Assembly (NCBI GenBank): GCA_964487555.1
Contig: CAZART010000181.1
Location: forward strand, 1 to 7,896
DNA from: CAZART01 sp964487555
Lineage (GTDB): Bacteria; Bacteroidota; Rhodothermia; Rhodothermales; VXPQ01
DNA length: 7,896 nt
Direction: 5' to 3'
The position numbers and the translations under genes are program-made. Position 1 is the first letter of the stretch. Every line of letters begins with the position of its first letter. The notes beneath the pieces were generated by a model. It saw only the letters and a list, made by a program, of their open reading frames with translations. It did no database searches and was not told the origin of the DNA. Shown here piece after piece: positions 6,123 through 7,896 of the stretch.

Positions 6123-7896
6123 ATGCGATACCGTTCTCGATTGTACCACGTGCTGATTATCGTATTCCTTCCATTTTTCGCTACGAGGGCACATGCGCAG
6201 GACCAGGAGGCCGCGTTCGAACCGCTCGGAAATGCAATTCACGGCTTTACTGAAAGTCTCGCAAACGGCATATCACCTGACGGCAATGTGATTTTCGGAC
6301 AGGCAAAAATGGATTTCGCGGTCGCGTTCAAGTGGCACGGCGCCGACAGTGTAGAAGTGTTGACGCAGCACCTTTCTCCTGATCCCTTCACCGGAGATCC
6401 CATGGGTGGGGATCCAACGGCGGTCTCCAGGAACGGGCGCGTGCTCGTCGGAAGTGCCCGCGAAACCTTCACATCGACTACGGGCTCAACGCTTCTCCGC
6501 GAGCAGGCGGTCCGGTGGGTCGACGGCGCCCTCGAACCGCTTGGCTATCTGGACGATCCTTCACAGGGGACCGTCAATAGCCGCGCGTTCGATATTTCCG
6601 CCGACGGTCGGATCATCGTGGGGCGGTCCACTTTTCAGGCAAATTCATCCGCTTTTATGTGGGAGGACGGCGTGATGACACCCATCGTGCTGGAGGGCTC
6701 TACCAGCAGTAGTGCATGGGCCGTCTCCGCCGATGGCCGGGTCATCGTCGGGAATGTGTTTAGAAGTGGTGAGGATAGGCTATTCCGATGGGAGGCGGGA
6801 GCGGCTACCTTCTTCGGAGGAAATAACATTTTCGATAACGTTTACGATCTATCGGCGGATGGTAGCGTAATCGTAGGGCAGCTCGATGGTGAAGCCACGC
6901 GGTGGGTGGACGGCGTGCCGGAGCGACTTGGCGTGTTGGGTGCGACCTCTGGAGGCACCTCTCGGAGTGCTGCGACCGGAGTCTCGGGAGACGGGACCAC
7001 CGTCGTTGGAAATAGCACGGTTGAGACCGGGGCCAAGGTCCCGTTTGTCTGGACCGAGGAAGACGGCATGCGCCGGCTCTCGGACGTGCTGGCCGAACGC
7101 GGAGCCGACCTGACCGGCTGGACGCTAAATATGAGAAATCGACCGCTCGGCGTGCGCGTCTCCGACGACGGCCGGGTGATCTCTGGGTGGGGGACGAACC
7201 CGAACGGAGAGGCAGAAGCCTACCGTGCGACATTGTCCGGGGGATGCGTGGATCCTCCGCCGATTTCCTGGAACCGCGAGAGCGGTCGCTTCTCCAATCC
7301 CGACAACTGGCTTGACCTCGAAGTCCCCGGCGAGGATTCGACCGCTCTCTTCGATCTTGCTACCAGCTACGCGGTCACGTTCGACGGGGACCAAACCAAT
7401 CGCCGCGCTCGCTTCACCCATGGTCTGCTCGAAGTCACTGGGGCCGGCCGAACCTATCGTCTCACGGGCGACTGCGCGGGCGTCTCGTTCTCGGTCGAGG
7501 GTGAAGATGACCGCAGCCCGGCCCTGTTCGTCAATGACCTTGCCATCGAAGCCGTGGGCGACGTTAACGTCGGGGGCCCAGGTAGCGCCGTGTTCGGTCT
7601 CTTCTCAGAGTCCTCTTTAATCGTCGGCGCAGACCAGGACGGTGAGGCGGGTCCGGGCGTGCTCAACGTCGTCGGCGATATCGACTCGGCGTGGGTCGGG
7701 CTGGACATCGGTAGCGACCTCGAGACCGGCAACGGCGCGCGCATCGACGGCTTCGCCGGTTTCGGGGGCTTCGGTCGGATCGACGGTGAGGGTTACAGCT
7801 GGAGCAGCGACGGACCGGTACTTATAGGAGAGTTGGGCTTGGGAAAGGTCCGCCTCTTTAAGGAGGCGTCTTTTACAGGTGGCGTAGTACGCCTGG
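6123..7896 (+). CDS. Exported protein with HAF-type (beta-propeller-like) repeats, C-terminus beyond window
   Basis: The frame is open from the ATG at 6123 to the right edge (591 codons, no stop). Residues 1-25 are a signal peptide: basic Arg residues, hydrophobic VLIIVFLPFF, and an Ala-His-Ala cleavage site before QD. Residues about 35-372 hold seven degenerate repeats, each with a Ser-x-(Asp/Asn)-Gly-x-x-x-x-Gly strand at about 49-59, 100-110, 157-167, 200-210, 242-252, 286-296 and 345-355. Each of the first six is followed by an (Ala/Leu/Pro)-x-x-Trp-x-x-Gly motif (for example AVRWVDG, AFMWEDG, LFRWEAG). This fits the HAF extracellular repeat family. From about 374 (ISWNRESGRF, then NPDNWLDLEVPGEDSTALF) the sequence becomes Gly/Asp-rich and beta-rich, as in surface beta-helix or adhesin-like proteins. 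In this lineage such proteins often end in a type IX secretion sorting domain, which would lie outside the window. It starts 54 bp after the preceding stop with no clear Shine-Dalgarno. Ligand and role are unknown. Confidence 0.85.
   Translation, partial: MRYRSRLYHVLIIVFLPFFATRAHAQDQEAAFEPLGNAIHGFTESLANGISPDGNVIFGQAKMDFAVAFKWHGADSVEVLTQHLSPDPFTGDPMGGDPTAVSRNGRVLVGSARETFTSTTGSTLLREQAVRWVDGALEPLGYLDDPSQGTVNSRAFDISADGRIIVGRSTFQANSSAFMWEDGVMTPIVLEGSTSSSAWAVSADGRVIVGNVFRSGEDRLFRWEAGAATFFGGNNIFDNVYDLSADGSVIVGQLDGEATRWVDGVPERLGVLGATSGGTSRSAATGVSGDGTTVVGNSTVETGAKVPFVWTEEDGMRRLSDVLAERGADLTGWTLNMRNRPLGVRVSDDGRVISGWGTNPNGEAEAYRATLSGGCVDPPPISWNRESGRFSNPDNWLDLEVPGEDSTALFDLATSYAVTFDGDQTNRRARFTHGLLEVTGAGRTYRLTGDCAGVSFSVEGEDDRSPALFVNDLAIEAVGDVNVGGPGSAVFGLFSESSLIVGADQDGEAGPGVLNVVGDIDSAWVGLDIGSDLETGNGARIDGFAGFGGFGRIDGEGYSWSSDGPVLIGELGLGKVRLFKEASFTGGVVRL
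6225..7238 (+). repeat. Seven degenerate protein-level HAF repeats
   Basis: The repeated Ser-x-(Asp/Asn)-Gly-x-x-x-x-Gly units start near 6267, 6420, 6591, 6720, 6846, 6978 and 7155, spaced 42-59 codons. Similarity is mainly at protein level; at DNA level the units near 6597 and 6726 are the closest pair (SADGRIIVG and SADGRVIVG, with synonymous differences). This indicates old internal duplication rather than recent expansion. Confidence 0.75.

Overview
The window looks like part of a draft scaffold from a GC-rich bacterium, most probably a Rhodothermota/Bacteroidota-type organism. The basis is inference: a sigma factor gene paired with a transmembrane Ser/Thr kinase carrying TPR repeats, a fragment of the AraC-type output end of a hybrid two-component regulator, and gene starts without clear Shine-Dalgarno sequences. 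A run of exactly 100 Ns (5460-5559) is a conventional scaffold gap of unknown true size.

Left part (1-2008, all minus strand). From right to left there is a divergent shikimate dehydrogenase (AroE-family) gene broken by one extra base in a CG repeat, a doubtful very short ORF that overlaps its stop, an unrecognised coding stretch with an in-frame TAA, a poorly explained stretch (211-359), and the end of a receiver plus AraC-type regulator running off the left edge, also with an apparent one-base frameshift. Several lesions in 2 kb, next to a 2.7 kb kinase gene with none, mean this end is either decaying or of poor sequence quality. The sequence alone cannot decide which.

Centre (2165-5457, minus strand). 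An ECF-type sigma factor (186 aa) is followed 38 bp downstream by an 897-aa kinase: a helical N-terminal segment, a complete RD-type kinase domain, a Ser/Thr/Arg-rich insert, one transmembrane helix and a long tail of kinesin-light-chain-like TPRs. A weak hairpin after the kinase may terminate the unit. The sigma factor has Asn-Thr-Thr-Ala where many ECF sigmas have an acidic DAED-like motif, so activation by phosphorylation by the neighbouring kinase, as in the Vibrio EcfP/PknT pair, is a concrete hypothesis.

Right part (5560-7896, plus strand). After the gap comes the C-terminal 168 residues of a protein with a lipocalin-like beta-rich end. Then, 54 bp on, starts an exported protein open for 591 codons to the window edge. 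It has a signal peptide, seven HAF-type repeats that could form a seven-bladed beta-propeller, and a beta-rich region typical of large cell-surface proteins. The sigma/kinase unit and the plus-strand genes diverge from the gap, so the promoters and the 5' part of the first plus-strand gene are missing from the assembly.

No rRNA, tRNA, CRISPR array, insertion sequence or attachment site was seen. No clearly new system could be demonstrated; the sigma-phosphorylation hypothesis and the seven-repeat surface protein are the most interesting leads.
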